A stretch of DNA of 9,984 bases from assembly GCA_002413385.1 (NCBI GenBank), contig DHWW01000228.1, positions 1 to 9,984 of the forward strand. Reading direction: 5' to 3'. Position 1 is the first letter of the stretch; every line of letters starts with the position of its first letter. Source of the stretch: Granulicella sp. UBA5172 (lineage in GTDB: Bacteria; Acidobacteriota; Terriglobia; Terriglobales; Acidobacteriaceae). A model generated the notes under the pieces. It was given only the letters and a program-made list of their open reading frames with translations. It was not told the origin of the DNA and did not search any database. Below are positions 1 to 6,481 of the stretch, in pieces. The position numbers and the translations under genes are program-made.

Positions 1-513
1 GGACTTGAGGGCTTGCGCCTTTGCGGACTGGACGCGAGCGATGGCGGCCTGTGCCTGCGCCTCGGACTGCTCCACCGAAGCCTGGCTGCCGAGTACGTCG
101 GAACCCGACGTTTGGAGCGTGGTCGCTACCTGGACATCGGTGATGGGAACGTTGACGCTGGCCTGCTCATACTCCGCCTTGGAGTTCGCGAGATCGGCCT
201 GTGCCTGCTCCAACGCAACCTGAAGATCACTGGGGTCAACCTCGGCGATGGGGTCGCCCTTGTGGACGAACTGCGCCTCCTGCACATCGACATGGACCAC
301 CTGGCCGGCGACCCGCGAGCTGACCTGGTAGAGGTTGCCGTCGATCTGTGCGTCGTCGGTGTCTTCGGTAAAGGTCGAGCGCCAGTAGAAGACAGCGGCG
401 CCGACGATCAGCACCAACACCACGATGAGGCCGATGAGCTTTTTGCCGGAGTGGTCCTTCGCTGGAGCCTCAAGCTCCTTCTGTTCCTGCGGATATTCGT
501 TCTGGTCGGCCAC
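1..513 (-). CDS. HlyD/EmrA-type membrane fusion protein of an efflux pump (3' end beyond the left edge)
   Basis: Periplasmic adaptor linking an inner-membrane pump to an outer-membrane channel. The first 171 residues are visible and run off the left edge. In order: a charged cytoplasmic tail (about 1-24), one membrane segment (about 26-44, LIGLIVVLVLIVGAAVFYW), the TDDAQIDG motif (52-59) that follows the anchor in EmrA-like proteins, the first half of a lipoyl-like domain (about 64-96, with VAGQVVHVDV and FVHKGDPIAEVDP), then an Ala/Gln/Glu-rich segment from about 98 expected to form the alpha-helical hairpin. I chose the GTG start at 513 because a strong GGAGGA lies 8 nt upstream (522-527) and the tail, anchor and TDDA order then matches EmrA. 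No ATG fits better. It starts 2 bp after the stop of the outer-membrane factor gene, so the two should be translationally coupled. An EmrB-type MFS pump or an ABC transporter should follow beyond the edge. The substrate cannot be told. Confidence 0.9.
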   Translation of the reverse strand, partial: MADQNEYPQEQKELEAPAKDHSGKKLIGLIVVLVLIVGAAVFYWRSTFTEDTDDAQIDGNLYQVSSRVAGQVVHVDVQEAQFVHKGDPIAEVDPSDLQVALEQAQADLANSKAEYEQASVNVPITDVQVATTLQTSGSDVLGSQASVEQSEAQAQAAIARVQSAKAQALKS

Positions 514-515
514 GC

Positions 516-2045
516 TTACTTTCCTCCGAGATACTCTTTGTAGTTCGTCGACGCCACACCCAGCGCGCGGGCGAGTGAAAGCTTGGCCACGTTGTGCTGG
601 TAGAGCGCGCTGATGTATTGGTCTTCGGCCTGGCGGTCGGTTGCCAGGGCCTGGGAGACCGGCAGACTGTCGTCGACTCCGGCCTTGAATCGTTGTTGCG
701 CCTCGCTCAGTGCCTCGCGCGCGAGATCAACATTGCTTTTGGTCGCTTCGACCAGTTTCGCTGCCGTCTCGATGTCGAGGATGGCGTCGCGGACGTCCGC
801 GTTGACCTGTTGAACCTGGTCGGAGAGCTTGGCGTTCGCCTGGTCGAGTTGGGCGCCGGCGACTTCTCGCTCACCGCGATTCTTTGCCACCTGCAGAATG
901 GGTGCGGAGAGCTCGCCCGCGGCGGTAAAGGTGCCGTGCGAATGACCGACCGTCTCTCCTATGTCGCCATAGTTTCCACTCGCTTTCAGGGTGGGGAGCT
1001 GGTCGTCGAAGGCAGCCTTCGCCGTCGCTTTTGCCGCCTTGGTCTTCTCGACGGCTGCGGCAAGGTCCTTGCGCTGCTTCAGCGCCTGCTGGAACGCAGC
1101 TTCGGGGTCAGGCGTATCGAGCGCCTGAAACGGTGTCGAATCCGTCAACTCATACTTCTGATCGAGAGGAAGGCCGATGGCGCGGGCCAGCGAAAGTTTG
1201 TCCTTCGCCAACTGGTTGACGCTGGCGATCAGCGTCTGCTCTTCGCTCTGGTAGTCGACCTGCGCGCGGAGCACATCGAGGCGAGGACTAGTGCCCGCTT
1301 CATGCGCGTCCCTGGCCTGGTCGAAGGAGAGCTTCGAGCTGTCGAACTCTGCCTGTACGGCCTTGATTCGGGTCTCGTCCGCTACGCAGAGCAGGTACGC
1401 ATTGCCGACCGTGAGCACGACCAGGTCGCGGGCATCCTGGGCAGTGAGTTTGGCAGCCTGAAAGTTGTGTTTAGCGGCCAGATAAGTCTGGAACGCGTTC
1501 AGGTTGACGAGGTTCTGCGTCAGATACGCACGGAAATCCTCTACTTGAAAGGGTCCGATGATCGGATTGATTCCGGGGAACTTAAGGCCTTCGGCGGCGA
1601 GGTTGATCTGCTCCACAGTAATCGACGCGCTTCCCGTTACCATGGGCAGCAGCGACTGCAGTTCTTCGAGCCGCTGGCCGTTGGCCTGACGCTGGTTGGA
1701 ACTCTGGAGAATCAGCCCGAGGTTGTTCCGCAGCCCGCGCTGGATCGCGTCGTCGAGGCTGAGTGGAAGCACCTCGGCGGTTGCCTTTCCTGCAACGAGG
1801 CTGCCGTGAAAGCTGGGGTCGATGCCGTTCTGAGCGGTGCTGCTGGAGGGGTTGATCGGAGGACCAGGCTGCGCAAGCTGTTGCTGCGCCTGCACTGCGG
1901 TCCCCAGCGCGGACGATGTTCCGTTGGAGCTGGAACTGCTGCTCTGCGATCCCTGCGCTATCGCGATCGCCGGGCCAGCCGCAATGATCATCAGGGCGAT
2001 CGCGTTCCATGACGCGCGTCTCTTCATTTGAATCATAGGTTTCAT
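516..2045 (-). CDS. TolC-family outer-membrane efflux protein
   Basis: Outer-membrane channel of a tripartite efflux system, 509 residues from the chosen start. A signal peptide covers about 1-30 (MKRR basic region, hydrophobic core, then AIAIA-QG cleavage site). A Ser/Gln/Pro-rich low-complexity linker follows (33-75), then two OEP repeats (about 96-295 and 315-500). The twofold repeat shows directly: KLSLARAIGLP (283-293) ends the first half and KLSLARALGV (488-497) ends the second. Long Ala/Gln/Lys/Asp-rich stretches fit the periplasmic helical barrel. The frame stays open upstream to 2273, but that extension is not signal-like and would bury the signal peptide, so I reject it. ATGs at 2045 and 2027 (third Met, MKRR) are both possible; neither has a clear Shine-Dalgarno. 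It precedes the fusion-protein gene by 2 bp. The family is certain, the exact start less so. Confidence 0.92.
   Translation of the reverse strand: MKPMIQMKRRASWNAIALMIIAAGPAIAIAQGSQSSSSSSNGTSSALGTAVQAQQQLAQPGPPINPSSSTAQNGIDPSFHGSLVAGKATAEVLPLSLDDAIQRGLRNNLGLILQSSNQRQANGQRLEELQSLLPMVTGSASITVEQINLAAEGLKFPGINPIIGPFQVEDFRAYLTQNLVNLNAFQTYLAAKHNFQAAKLTAQDARDLVVLTVGNAYLLCVADETRIKAVQAEFDSSKLSFDQARDAHEAGTSPRLDVLRAQVDYQSEEQTLIASVNQLAKDKLSLARAIGLPLDQKYELTDSTPFQALDTPDPEAAFQQALKQRKDLAAAVEKTKAAKATAKAAFDDQLPTLKASGNYGDIGETVGHSHGTFTAAGELSAPILQVAKNRGEREVAGAQLDQANAKLSDQVQQVNADVRDAILDIETAAKLVEATKSNVDLAREALSEAQQRFKAGVDDSLPVSQALATDRQAEDQYISALYQHNVAKLSLARALGVASTNYKEYLGGK
522..527 (-). promoter_or_regulatory. Shine-Dalgarno GGAGGA for the fusion-protein gene, inside the 3' end of the channel gene
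   Basis: The GGAGGA is read as the last Gly-Gly codons of the outer-membrane factor and sits 8 nt before the GTG at 513. The upstream stop (516-518) lies between the two. This site decides the GTG start and implies coupled translation of the two efflux subunits. Confidence 0.8.
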
Positions 2046-2320
2046 GCTAAATCGTCGGCTGGACCTTGGGTCAGTGGGTCCTTTGGGCGTTGAGTAACAG
2101 ATGCGGGAGAGGCGGGGATGTATGCAAAAGTTCCTCTGGAAATCCACAGGCTGGCTTCCCGTTGGCTCATGACAGGAAATTGGTGAGGAGAATCTGGCCT
2201 GGTGAGCGTAGGAGATGGCCTGTGCGCGATACGTTCGGCTGACTAAACCGATTAAAACGGAAACTGCCTCCACGCTTTACACTCTTGGTGGCGACTAGCT
2301 TTTGAGGTCTCAGGAGAACC
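2046..2320. promoter_or_regulatory. Divergent intergenic region between the efflux operon and xylB
   Basis: This 275-bp region separates the minus-strand efflux genes from plus-strand xylB and must hold promoters for both directions. I see no convincing paired -35/-10 boxes. The best single hexamer for xylB is TTTACA at 2276-2281, one mismatch from TTGACA, but no good -10 lies 16-18 bp downstream. The stretch 2250-2265 is locally AT-rich with a short CCG/CGG inverted repeat and could be an operator. The only firm signal is the xylB ribosome binding site AGGAGA (2312-2317). Confidence 0.4.
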
Positions 2321-3793
2321 ATGTTTCTAGGAATCGACGTTGGTACGGGTGGGACTCGTGCCCTGCTTATCGACCGCACCGGCAAGGTGCTGGCCTCGCA
2401 CTCGGCGGAACATGCGCCCATTCGCTCCGAGCAAATTGGCTGGGCCGAGCAGGATCCGGAGGATTGGTGGCGGGCGGCGCAACTCGCGATTCAGGGAGCG
2501 CTGAAGGCCGCTGCGACAGCAGGACATGGCAGCGCCGTCGAGGCTGTCGGGCTGACCGGCCAGATGCACGGTTGCGTCATGCTGGATGCTGCGGGCGAGG
2601 TACTGCGACCAGCGTTGATCTGGTGCGACCAGCGTACGCAACCGCAGTGCGATTGGCTGAATGTAACGATCGGCTACGATCGGATGATCGAGCTGACGGC
2701 GAATCCCGCGCTGCCCAACTTCACCCTGACCAAGCTGCTGTGGGTGCGGGAGGAGGAGCCAGAGATCTTCGCTCGCATTGCGCATGTACTCTGCCCCAAG
2801 GATTACGTCCGGCTGCGCATGACAGGCGTGTATGCGATGGACATGCAGGAGGCCTCGGGAACCCTGCTGCTGGATGTGGTGCATCGGCGCTGGTCGACCG
2901 AGATGGCCGAGGCCACCGCCATTCCGATGGAGTGGCTGCCGCAGTTGTTTGAGGGCCCGGAGATTTGCGCGCGCATCTCAGCGGAGGGTGCGGCCGCGAC
3001 CGGGCTCAAGGCGGATACCCCGGTTGCCGCCGGCGCTGGCGATCAGGGCGCGGGTGCCGTCGGGATGGGGATCCTTGCGCCGGGCTCGGTTTCAGCGACC
3101 ATCGGGACCTCGGGTGTGGTGTTTGCAGCCACGGCCAAGCCGACACTCGATCCGAAGGGGAGGCTCCACACCTTCTGCCACGCGGCTCCCGGAGTCTGGC
3201 ACGTGATGGGCGTAACCAACGGAGCGGGGTTGAGCTTCCGGTATTTGAAGGACACGTTCTTCCCTTCCAGCTCCTACGACGAACTGACCGCCCTGGCTGC
3301 GGATGTGCCGCCGGCGAGCGATGGCCTGCTGTGGGCCCCGTATCTCTTTGGCGAGCGGACGCCGCATCTCGATCCGAAGGCCCGCGCTGCGTTTGTGGGG
3401 ATTACGGCGTCGACGACCAGCGCGCACTTTGTCCGGGCGGTGCTGGAGGGCGTGGCGTTCTCGCTCAAAGATACGTTCACGCTGTTTGCCGAGCTTGGAA
3501 TTCCCGTGGAGCGCATCCGGCTCGGTGGCGGCGGCGCACGAGGCCCGCTGTGGCGGCAGATCCAGGCCGACGTCTATGGACAGCCGGTCGAACTGTTGGA
3601 AGCCGAGGAGGGTGGAGCGTTTGGCGCCGCCCTGCTGGCAGGCACCGGAGTGGGTGCGTGGGCGTCGGTCGAGGAAGCCTGCGAGGCGACCATCCGGGCC
3701 GCGGCGACGATCGTACCGCAGCATCCCGAAACCATGGCCGAGGCGTATACGCACTACCGCAAGCTATATCCAGCTCTGTGTTCGATCCGCTAA
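2321..3793 (+). CDS. xylB: Xylulokinase (FGGY carbohydrate kinase)
   Basis: Phosphorylates D-xylulose with ATP to D-xylulose 5-phosphate, feeding the pentose phosphate pathway in the cytoplasm. The protein has 490 residues, against about 484 in E. coli XylB. N-terminal FGGY domain: ATP phosphate-binding GIDVGTGGTRALLID (4-18), EQDPEDWW (43-50) and the substrate-loop QMHG (81-84). Next come WCDQRT (101-106), PKDYVRLRMTG (159-169) and GAGDQGAGAVG (238-248), whose D241 aligns with the catalytic Asp233 of E. coli. C-terminal domain: IGTSGVVF (261-268), the GERTP signature (344-348) and LGGGGARGPLWRQ (401-413) for adenine binding. MHG plus the GAGD context favours xylulokinase over glycerol, gluconate or ribulose kinase. 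The ATG at 2321 has AGGAGA 3 nt upstream. The next gene starts 27 bp downstream, so they are probably co-transcribed. No xylose isomerase is visible in the window. Confidence 0.93.
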   Translation: MFLGIDVGTGGTRALLIDRTGKVLASHSAEHAPIRSEQIGWAEQDPEDWWRAAQLAIQGALKAAATAGHGSAVEAVGLTGQMHGCVMLDAAGEVLRPALIWCDQRTQPQCDWLNVTIGYDRMIELTANPALPNFTLTKLLWVREEEPEIFARIAHVLCPKDYVRLRMTGVYAMDMQEASGTLLLDVVHRRWSTEMAEATAIPMEWLPQLFEGPEICARISAEGAAATGLKADTPVAAGAGDQGAGAVGMGILAPGSVSATIGTSGVVFAATAKPTLDPKGRLHTFCHAAPGVWHVMGVTNGAGLSFRYLKDTFFPSSSYDELTALAADVPPASDGLLWAPYLFGERTPHLDPKARAAFVGITASTTSAHFVRAVLEGVAFSLKDTFTLFAELGIPVERIRLGGGGARGPLWRQIQADVYGQPVELLEAEEGGAFGAALLAGTGVGAWASVEEACEATIRAAATIVPQHPETMAEAYTHYRKLYPALCSIR

Positions 3794-3820
3794 CAAAACA
3801 GGCCTCCGGCACGTCGTACG

Positions 3821-4675
3821 ATGGAAGCCATGAGATCCCTGCCGAAGTCTCTCTATTCGTCTGCCGTCGTCGTCGCCGTGCTGTGTTTCCTGCCGCTGAC
3901 GTTGCATGCACAGGGGCCGACGCCCACCGCTGCGATCCGTGATCCCGCCATCGTGCCCACGGACCGGTTGTCGGAGGCCTGGTGGGCGCAGCGCCACAAC
4001 GCGATCCTGGCCGGCCTGGCGAGCCATGCCGATACGGAGTTGTTGCTCATCGGTGACTCGATCACGAACAACTACGACAAGGCACAGCCACCGAATGAGG
4101 ATTTTCAGCCGATCTGGCAGCAGTATTATGCGCCGCGCAAGGCGCTGAATCTGGGCTTCAGCGGCGACACCACGGCCAACGTCCTGTGGCGGCTGGACCA
4201 CGGCGAGATCAGCGGGCTGCATCCCAAGGCTGCCATCGTGCTCATCGGAACCAATAACACCGGGTTCTTTCACCAGACGGCTGAGGAAACAGAGACGGGC
4301 ATCGATGCCGTGGTCAAGGACATCGAGCACCATCTGCCCGAGACGAAGATTCTGCTGTTGGGAATTATACCCACCCGGCTGCCCTCGAAGGAGCTGAATT
4401 TTGACGTCAACAGCTACCTTGGCGCGCACTACGCGGGAGGTGAAGATCCGCAGGTGACGTACATGGATATCAGCGTGATCTTCTATGAGGGAGGGTCGCT
4501 GAACGACTCCATCTTCTATGACCCGTACCTGAACCCGCCCCGCGCATCGCTGCATCCCAACACGCTGGGGCAACGGATGATGGCGTCTGCGATTGAGGCC
4601 ACGGTGGCGAGGCTGGTTGGCGATACACCGATCAAGCCCTTGCCCATACCTGTCCCCCCGTCACCCCAACCCTGA
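3821..4675 (+). CDS. Secreted SGNH/GDSL hydrolase, PAF-acetylhydrolase-like
   Basis: A predicted exported esterase or acylhydrolase of 284 residues; the substrate is unknown. A signal peptide runs about 1-31 (hydrophobic SSAVVVAVLCFLPLTLHA, then QG). SGNH blocks: GDSIT (78-82, nucleophile S80), NLGFSGDTTANVLWRLDHGE (110-129, oxyanion Gly in the FSGDTT loop), IGTNN (142-146, N145) and SLHPN (243-247, catalytic H245). The FSGDTTxNVLWRL wording resembles PAF-AH Ib catalytic subunits and their bacterial relatives. Oddity: the usual D-x-x-H of block V reads A-S-L-H here, so the triad Asp is Ala242. The C-terminal tail (270-284) is Pro-rich. The start could also be the ATG at 3830, which gives a more canonical signal peptide; neither has a good Shine-Dalgarno. 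Next to xylB it may deacylate plant polysaccharide fragments, which is inference. Confidence 0.85.
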   Translation: MEAMRSLPKSLYSSAVVVAVLCFLPLTLHAQGPTPTAAIRDPAIVPTDRLSEAWWAQRHNAILAGLASHADTELLLIGDSITNNYDKAQPPNEDFQPIWQQYYAPRKALNLGFSGDTTANVLWRLDHGEISGLHPKAAIVLIGTNNTGFFHQTAEETETGIDAVVKDIEHHLPETKILLLGIIPTRLPSKELNFDVNSYLGAHYAGGEDPQVTYMDISVIFYEGGSLNDSIFYDPYLNPPRASLHPNTLGQRMMASAIEATVARLVGDTPIKPLPIPVPPSPQP

Positions 4676-4688
4676 TGCAACAGGACAC

Positions 4689-4706
4689 GCTGCGCGTCGA
4701 CGCAGC
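4689..4706 (+). terminator. Small GC hairpin after the SGNH hydrolase gene
   Basis: GCTGCG (4689-4694) pairs perfectly with CGCAGC (4701-4706) around a 6-nt loop, in the 57-bp gap between the hydrolase and the broken oxidoreductase. No T-run follows, so intrinsic termination is weak at best. It may be an attenuating or mRNA-stabilising stem, or chance in GC-rich DNA. Confidence 0.3.
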
Positions 4707-4732
4707 AATTGAAGCCGCTGTAGGATAATCCG

Positions 4733-5838
4733 ATGTCAATGCCGATACGAACTGCCGTTCTTGGTTATGGTTTTGCTGGCCGCATCTTTCACTCGCCCTT
4801 CGTCGCAGCGGTTCCGGGACTTGAGCTCTCGGTCATCGTGCAACGCCCACGGAGACAACGCTGCAACCGACTACCCCAACACCCGCATTGCGCGCACCGT
4901 TGAGGAGGTGTTCTCTGACCCGGCGATTGACCTGATCGTCGTTGGCACCCCCAATGAGACCCACTTCGAGCTGGCCAAGGCAGCGTTGGAGGCGGGTAAG
5001 CATGTCGTGATCGACAAGCCCTTTGCTGCATCCTCTGCACAGGCTCGCGCGTTGATCTCGCTTGCCGCGGAGCAGGGCAAAGTGCTCGCGCCATTCCACA
5101 ATCGCCGCTACGACAGCGACTTCGTGACGTTGCGGAAACTCGTTGCGGAGGGCACGCTGGGACGCATTACGCAGGTGATTTTCGCACTATGACCGCTATC
5201 GCCCGATCCGGCGTGCCGGAACATGGAAGGAAGAGGGTGGCGCTGTGAATGGGCTGCTGTTCGATCTGGGGCCGCATCTCGTGGACCAGGCGCTGGCGCT
5301 TTACGGCGCGCCGCAGTTCATCACCGCCAGTGTGCGCTCCGAACGCGATGTGACCAAGATCGAAGACGCGTTCGACATTGTTCTGGATTTCGAGATTCCG
5401 AATGCACGCGGAATTCGTTACGAGTGCCATTCCACCATGATTGGGGCGGAGGCCGCGCCACGCTTCCGGGTGCATGGGACGAACGGGAGTTTTGTGAAGT
5501 ACGGGCTCGATCCCCAGGAGGCTGCCCTGCTCGCCGGTGCGCGACCGCCGCAAATCGGGGCCGCAGAGCCGTGGTTGCCCGAGCCGGAAGCCGCCTGGGG
5601 CACTCTCGCGCTGGCCCCGAACCCAGCTGAGCCAACCGTCATTGAGCGCACCAAACTTCCATCCGAGGTGGGTGATTACCGTCACTTCTATGCAGGGGTC
5701 CGGGATGCAATACTGGGGTTGTCGCCGCTCGCCATTCCAGCGGAGGACGCATATCGCACGGTCAGGCTGCTGGAGCTGGCCTTGCAGTCGAGCGAACAAA
5801 AACGCACGCTCGCCGTCGATTTTAGAGGCGTAAACTAG
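4733..5838 (+). pseudogene. Gfo/Idh/MocA-family NAD(P)-dependent oxidoreductase broken by two frameshifts
   Basis: Remains of a roughly 368-residue sugar or polyol dehydrogenase, closest in wording to the YdgJ/IolW (scyllo-inositol dehydrogenase) branch. The coding sequence lies in three successive frames. Segment one (ATG 4733, Shine-Dalgarno AGGA at 4722-4725) encodes the Rossmann start TAVLGYGFAGRIFHS with GxGxxG and stays in frame through VIVQR at about 4846; read on, it stops at 4901-4903. Segment two (about 4848 to TGA 5190-5192) carries NTRIARTVEEVFSDP, VGTPNETHFELAKAAL, HVVIDKPFA (catalytic-type Lys codon 5016-5018) and APFHNRRYDSDF. Segment three (about 5185-5838) carries HYDRYRPIRRAGTWKEEGG, LLFDLGPHLVDQALALYG and HGTNGSFVKYGLDPQEAAL. 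Together they cover the whole family length, so this is one gene with two lesions rather than three genes. Either lesion would abolish function. Sequencing or assembly error remains possible. ccmE follows after 6 bp. Confidence 0.9.
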
Positions 5839-5841
5839 GAG
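5837..5841 (+). promoter_or_regulatory. ccmE Shine-Dalgarno overlapping the upstream stop codon
   Basis: AGGAG begins at the second base of the TAG (5836-5838) that ends the oxidoreductase remnant and lies 3 nt before the ccmE ATG. This arrangement suggests ccmE was translated in coupling with the upstream gene before that gene was frameshifted. Confidence 0.6.
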
Positions 5842-5844
5842 AGT

Positions 5845-6297
5845 ATGTCAAAGCCCAAGTCCAACTCGTACGCCAAGTTTTTTGTCGCGGGCGCCATCGT
5901 TGTGGCGACCGTTGTCTGGCTCGCCTTCTCCGCTTCGGCGAACGCCAAGAGCTACTACGTCACCATCAATGAGCTGAACGCGATGGGCAACAAGGCCTAC
6001 AAGGTCAACCTTCGCGTCGCCGGCAATGTGCAGCCGGGCAGCATTACGCGCTTTGGCCCGAATGCCAACTTCACGCTGGTGGAGAACGACAAGACCCTTC
6101 GCGTGATGTATGAGGGTGCGGAGCCTCCGCCGGATGAGTTCAAGGACGATGCCCAGACCCTGGCCATCGGCACCTTCGGACGCGACGGCACCTTCCACGC
6201 CACGCAGTTGCAGGCCAAGTGCGCCAGTAAATACGCCCCTGCCAAACCCGGTGCCGCACCAACGGGAAATCTCACGACGCTCGCTCCCAAGTCCTAA
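5845..6297 (+). CDS. ccmE: Cytochrome c maturation protein CcmE, CxxxY variant
   Basis: Membrane-anchored periplasmic heme chaperone of cytochrome c maturation System I, 150 residues. It has a short basic N-terminus, one membrane segment (about 12-30, FFVAGAIVVATVVWLAFSA) and then a beta-rich OB-fold domain. Family landmarks are SYYVTINEL (36-44), LRVAGNVQPGSI (56-67), NFTLVENDKTLRVMYEGAEPP (split here as 75-89 and 90-95), AIGTFGRDGTFHATQLQAK (107-125) and CASKYAP (126-132). The heme-attachment motif, HxxxY in classical CcmE, is C126-A-S-K-Y130, so Cys replaces the heme-binding His. CxxxY CcmE proteins are known from Desulfovibrio and archaea (the System I* variant). A Pro/Ala-rich tail (131-150) follows. 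AGGAG (5837-5841) sits 3 nt before the ATG and overlaps the TAG stop of the broken upstream gene. No other ccm gene is visible, so this is an orphan copy within the window. Confidence 0.85.
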   Translation: MSKPKSNSYAKFFVAGAIVVATVVWLAFSASANAKSYYVTINELNAMGNKAYKVNLRVAGNVQPGSITRFGPNANFTLVENDKTLRVMYEGAEPPPDEFKDDAQTLAIGTFGRDGTFHATQLQAKCASKYAPAKPGAAPTGNLTTLAPKS

Positions 6298-6356
6298 CCG
6301 CGCCAGTCGATTTCCGGTAGTGATTCGTCAACCCACGATTGATCTGGATACGGGTA

Positions 6357-6392
6357 AACTCGCTCTGTCTATCTGATCGGACAGAGCGAGTT
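6357..6392. terminator. Bidirectional hairpin terminator candidate between convergent genes
   Basis: A perfect 13-bp stem: AACTCGCTCTGTC (6357-6369) pairs with GACAGAGCGAGTT (6380-6392) around a 10-nt loop. It lies between the 3' ends of ccmE (plus) and the M20 peptidase (minus), where a shared terminator is expected. Neither strand has a long U-tract after the stem, so it may work with a factor or as a 3'-end stabiliser. Confidence 0.65.
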
Positions 6393-6410
6393 GGTTACGT
6401 CGTCTACGAA

Positions 6411-6428
6411 GACGATTTCCAAATCGTC
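6411..6428. terminator. Second short perfect palindrome in the convergent junction
   Basis: GACGATTT (6411-6418) pairs with AAATCGTC (6421-6428) with only CC between, too tight a loop for all 8 pairs to form as RNA. A competing 6-bp stem TCGTCT/AGACGA (6400-6405 with 6410-6415) overlaps its left arm. It lies 54 bp before the M20 stop codon and could add to termination from the plus strand or be a protein site. The rest of 6298-6481 shows nothing I recognise. Confidence 0.35.
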
Positions 6429-6481
6429 GCGGAGCCGCTCTCTGACGGAATTTGCGGATAAGTAAAGGGTCAGGCACCGCC

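Noticed and set aside
594..2012. Long plus-strand open frame (472 codons) across the efflux channel gene
   Set aside because: Antisense shadow: the minus strand encodes a clear TolC-family protein with signal peptide and twofold repeats, while the plus-strand product is Arg/Leu/Val-rich with no recognisable motif.
2046..2273. N-terminal extension of the TolC-family protein up to 2273
   Set aside because: The frame is open but the extra 76 residues are not family-like, would bury the signal peptide and fill the divergent promoter region.
4722..4730. GATAAT (4724-4729) as a -10 box for the oxidoreductase gene
   Set aside because: It lies only 3 bp before the ATG with no -35 at proper spacing; the overlapping AGGA serves better as a ribosome binding site.
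5187..5247. ATGA overlap at 5189-5192 suggesting two coupled real genes rather than a frameshift
   Set aside because: The ATG at 5189 opens the wrong frame and soon meets a stop near 5246. The family sequence continues in the third frame, in line with one broken gene.
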